Shown here: positions 7,144 through 8,676 of the stretch, in pieces
How positions within the stretch are numbered: position 1 is the stretch's first letter
Layout of the letters: each line of letters opens with the position of its first letter
Assembly: GCA_030018875.1 (NCBI GenBank)
Contig: JASEHK010000050.1
Location: forward strand, 1 to 8,676
Direction: 5' to 3'
DNA: 8,676 bases
Source of the DNA: Endomicrobiia bacterium
Lineage (GTDB): Bacteria; Elusimicrobiota; Endomicrobiia; PHAN01
Notes under the pieces: generated by a model
Database searches by the model: none
Seen by the model: the letters and a program-made list of their open reading frames with translations, nothing else
Told to the model about the DNA's origin: nothing
Position numbers and translations under genes: made by a program

Positions 7144-7236
7144 ATGAAAAAAGGCTTCAGCGACGACCTCAACAGAATGATGATTATGTTCTACAAATTC
7201 AGGAGAGACGATGACAACAAAAACATGCTATCTTAA
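7144..7236 (+). CDS. Possible 30-codon small ORF overlapping the methyltransferase start
   Basis: ATG 7144 to TAA 7234-7236 encodes a 30-residue, charged, Met-rich peptide (M-K-K-G-F-S-D-D-L-N-R-M-M-I-M-F-Y-K-F-R-R and a short acidic tail). It overlaps the first 26 bases of the methyltransferase gene in another frame and spans that gene's ribosome binding site, so translation could couple the two, like a leader peptide. There is no convincing Shine-Dalgarno site before ATG 7144, and no family is recognised. It may equally be the remnant of a gene broken by the adjacent repeat, or chance. Confidence 0.2.
   Translation: MKKGFSDDLNRMMIMFYKFRRDDDNKNMLS
7201..7205 (+). promoter_or_regulatory. Ribosome binding site of the methyltransferase gene
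   Basis: AGGAG at 7201-7205 lies 5 bases before ATG 7211 and supports that start. The site also lies inside the 30-codon ORF at 7144-7236. Confidence 0.6.
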
Positions 7237-8029
7237 AATGCTTGAAAACAGGTGCTTCCTGTACAGGCCTGGACACGCCATCTGCAAGGCAATTGAGGCA
7301 TACCCGCTGTCGCAGATAAAACTTGCCAGGCCTGTCCTTGATATAGGCTGCGGCGACGGCTGGACCGTATCCTGCTGGTACAAAGATAAAATAGACATGG
7401 GAATAGACCTGCACGAAGCGAATCCGGAACTGGCAATAAAAACAGGTTTCTACGAAGACGCAAGGGTTGAGGACGCCACCGTGCTCAATTTCCCCGACGG
7501 TTCCTTCAACTCAATATTGAGCATCTGCGCAATAGAACATATCCCCGACCTTGAAAAAGTGCTGAAAAGAGTCCATGCTTTACTCAGGAATAACGGGGTT
7601 TTTGTTTTCACCGTACCCAACAAGAATCTCGGAGACATGCTTTTTACGACTGTCGTACTTAAAAAACTGAAACTAAACAGGCTCGCGGAAAAATACGCCG
7701 GTTCAAAAAACAGGAGGAGCCAGCATTTCCACATGTATAACGGCGAAGAATGGAAAAATATACTCCTGAAAGCGGGGCTGGCGACGGAAAGATGTTCCAA
7801 AATATTTCCCAGAAGAGGGGTAATATTGTGGAGTTTTCTGAATTCGGTATTATTCAAGACGATATTCCTGCCTTTCAGGATAGTCAGGGGACTAAAAATC
7901 AGACTTGTGGACAATTTCTTAAGGAGCATCTACAGTAAAGTATTCGCGCCATTCGTGGAAAAAACCGCATTGAACCAGGATTCCCTGCAGGGCGGGTACC
8001 TGCTTATAATTGCCAGAAAAAAGTCATGA
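7211..8029 (+). CDS. Class I SAM-dependent methyltransferase (Methyltransf_11 type)
   Basis: 272 residues. The SAM-binding Rossmann core is clear: motif I V-L-D-I-G-C-G-D-G at 42-50; an acidic residue at the end of strand 2 in G-I-D-L-H-E (D66); D88 with L-N-F-P-D-G-S-F-N at 92-100; and S-I-C-A-I-E-H-I-P-D at 104-113, the usual motif of Methyltransf_11 (UbiE-like) enzymes, followed by L-R-N-N-G-V-F-V-F-T-V-P at 125-136. The C-terminal third has a hydrophobic, basic stretch (about 203-232) that could attach to the membrane, as in methyltransferases acting on lipid-linked glycans or lipids. The substrate cannot be read from the sequence and no pathway neighbour is present. All 17 arginines are coded AGA or AGG with no CGN, and G+C is visibly lower than in the upstream genes, which suggests transfer. 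A repeat element lies before it and a gene-free stretch after it, so it may be its own transcription unit. Confidence 0.88.
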   Translation: MTTKTCYLKMLENRCFLYRPGHAICKAIEAYPLSQIKLARPVLDIGCGDGWTVSCWYKDKIDMGIDLHEANPELAIKTGFYEDARVEDATVLNFPDGSFNSILSICAIEHIPDLEKVLKRVHALLRNNGVFVFTVPNKNLGDMLFTTVVLKKLKLNRLAEKYAGSKNRRSQHFHMYNGEEWKNILLKAGLATERCSKIFPRRGVILWSFLNSVLFKTIFLPFRIVRGLKIRLVDNFLRSIYSKVFAPFVEKTALNQDSLQGGYLLIIARKKS

Positions 8030-8300
8030 TTTATACAATGCTTTACAATTTTGCAGCAACCGCTCTGGGGGGCGTTAGGGGACGGTGTTTAATTTGTTGA
8101 ATTATATTGTAGAAACTGTGCCAGGCTTGAAATTTTCTATCTTTACGGCATCATTCCCGAGTAATCGGGAATCCAGTATTTCCCGGCATAGAAAATATCG
8201 GGACGGTTCTGACATCTAAACAGGAAAAAGGGACGCTTTTATTTTTCAAGGGTAAATATTTAGAAGAGAATAGATAATTTCGGCGCTTTCTGCCGCGTAT
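8030..8300. other. Gene-free stretch with mobile-element-like repeats
   Basis: 271 bases between the methyltransferase stop and the YhcG-like start. I see no ORF, tRNA or convincing promoter or terminator. It holds the nested inverted repeat at 8128-8200 and three copies of GGGACG (8079-8084, 8200-8205, 8230-8235), the first two extended to GGGACGGT. It is A+T-richer than the left half of the window. The layout suggests remains of small non-autonomous elements rather than a regulatory region, but the YhcG-like gene's promoter must lie here or upstream. Confidence 0.5.
8128..8200. repeat. Nested inverted-repeat (MITE/REP-like) element
   Basis: Outer arms ATTTTCTAT at 8132-8140 and ATAGAAAAT at 8188-8196 are perfect 9-bp inverted repeats, with partial pairing outside them (8128-8130 with 8198-8200). 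Inside is a perfect 8-bp hairpin, ATTCCCGA at 8153-8160 with TCGGGAAT at 8165-8172, and a GTAA loop. A core of the form CATTCCCG...CGGGAATCCAG is known as a dispersed repeat in many bacterial genomes. The structure is seen directly; mobility is inferred. Confidence 0.5.
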
Positions 8301-8676
8301 ATGCCCAATATAACAACCAACGATTACAAAAAGTTTCTCGGAAATCTGAAGACGGAAATTCTTTCCGCCAGACGGAATGCCTACAGATCCGTAAATAAAC
8401 AGTTGGTGGAATTATATCTGCGCATAGGCAGGGGTATTTACGAGAAAACGGAAATATCCGAATGGGGCCAGGGTGTTGTTGAAAAGCTCTCCGCCGATTT
8501 GCGAAAAGAGTTCCCGGACATGAAAGGATTTTCCGTGCAAAATTTGTGGAGGATGAAGCAGTTTTACGAAACTTACAGGCAGCACGAAAAACTCTCGCCA
8601 CTGGTGAGAGAATTGACATGGTCACATAACTTGGTTATACTGCATGCCACGGATTCAGTCGAAGAAAAAGAATTTT
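8301..8676 (+). CDS. YhcG/DUF1016-family protein (PDDEXK nuclease superfamily), N-terminal part, cut by the window end
   Basis: 125 codons are open from ATG 8301 to the window edge, so the gene continues beyond. An in-frame TAG at 8271-8273 and the lack of another ATG make 8301 the likely start, although no Shine-Dalgarno site is seen within normal distance. The visible part is the DUF1016 N-terminal (winged-helix-like) domain: L-Y-L-R-I-G-R-G-I near 38-46, W-G-Q-G-V-V-E-K-L-S-A-D-L near 55-67, F-P-D-M-K-G-F-S-V-Q-N-L-W-R-M at 71-85, and L-V-R-E-L-T-W-S-H-N-L-V-I-L at about 101-114. The C-terminal PDDEXK nuclease domain expected in this family would lie outside the window. Members are often found in accessory regions and near restriction systems; the exact role is not established. 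The flanking repeats fit an accessory setting. Arg codons here are mixed, unlike the methyltransferase gene. Confidence 0.88.
   Translation, partial: MPNITTNDYKKFLGNLKTEILSARRNAYRSVNKQLVELYLRIGRGIYEKTEISEWGQGVVEKLSADLRKEFPDMKGFSVQNLWRMKQFYETYRQHEKLSPLVRELTWSHNLVILHATDSVEEKEF

Noticed and set aside
8260..8625. A 121-residue reverse-strand ORF at the right end
   Set aside because: The opposite strand carries a clear DUF1016 N-terminal domain over the same bases.
1..8676. CRISPR array, tRNA or rRNA genes
   Set aside because: No regularly spaced direct repeats, cloverleaf sequences or rRNA signatures were found on either strand by reading.

Overview
The window looks like part of a chromosome from a diderm (Gram-negative-type), probably anaerobic bacterium. 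The diderm call rests on an outer-membrane beta-barrel protein with a signal peptide next to an ExbB/TolQ-type proton channel. The anaerobe hint is a large enzyme with four predicted iron-sulfur clusters plus FAD and FMN, which is inference only. Nothing here fixes the phylum. The A/T-ending codons, the dispersed palindromic repeats and the large TPR protein beside an ExbB-type channel would fit an uncultivated lineage such as Elusimicrobiota or Omnitrophota, but I hold that with low confidence.

Left part (1-4530), apparently one operon on the + strand: the 3' portion of a long tetratricopeptide-repeat (TPR) protein, then a 528-residue predicted outer-membrane beta-barrel protein resembling the barrel part of TonB-dependent receptors, then a 199-residue MotA/TolQ/ExbB-family inner-membrane channel subunit. 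Gaps are 54 and 10 bases. Together they suggest an energised envelope module: periplasmic scaffold, outer-membrane barrel and inner-membrane motor. The usual partners ExbD/TolR and TonB/TolA are missing from the window.

Middle (4531-7089): a short structured leader and an 831-residue single-chain flavo-iron-sulfur enzyme with the domain order of mammalian dihydropyrimidine dehydrogenase (DPD): N-terminal Fe-S domain, FAD, NAD(P)H, FMN TIM barrel, then a 2[4Fe-4S] ferredoxin. Cluster ligands and the catalytic Cys are kept. One substrate-binding Asn and the basic residues that read the NADPH 2'-phosphate appear to be replaced, so substrate and cofactor may differ from classical DPD.

Right part (7090-8676) has a different character: lower G+C and more repeats. 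A two-palindrome repeat and a possible 30-codon ORF precede a class I SAM-dependent methyltransferase in which all 17 arginines use AGA/AGG, unlike the upstream genes, which suggests transfer. A 271-base gene-free stretch follows, holding a nested inverted-repeat element and three GGGACG motifs. The window ends inside a YhcG/DUF1016-family gene (PDDEXK nuclease superfamily), cut by the edge. No tRNA, rRNA, CRISPR array or intact transposase is visible.
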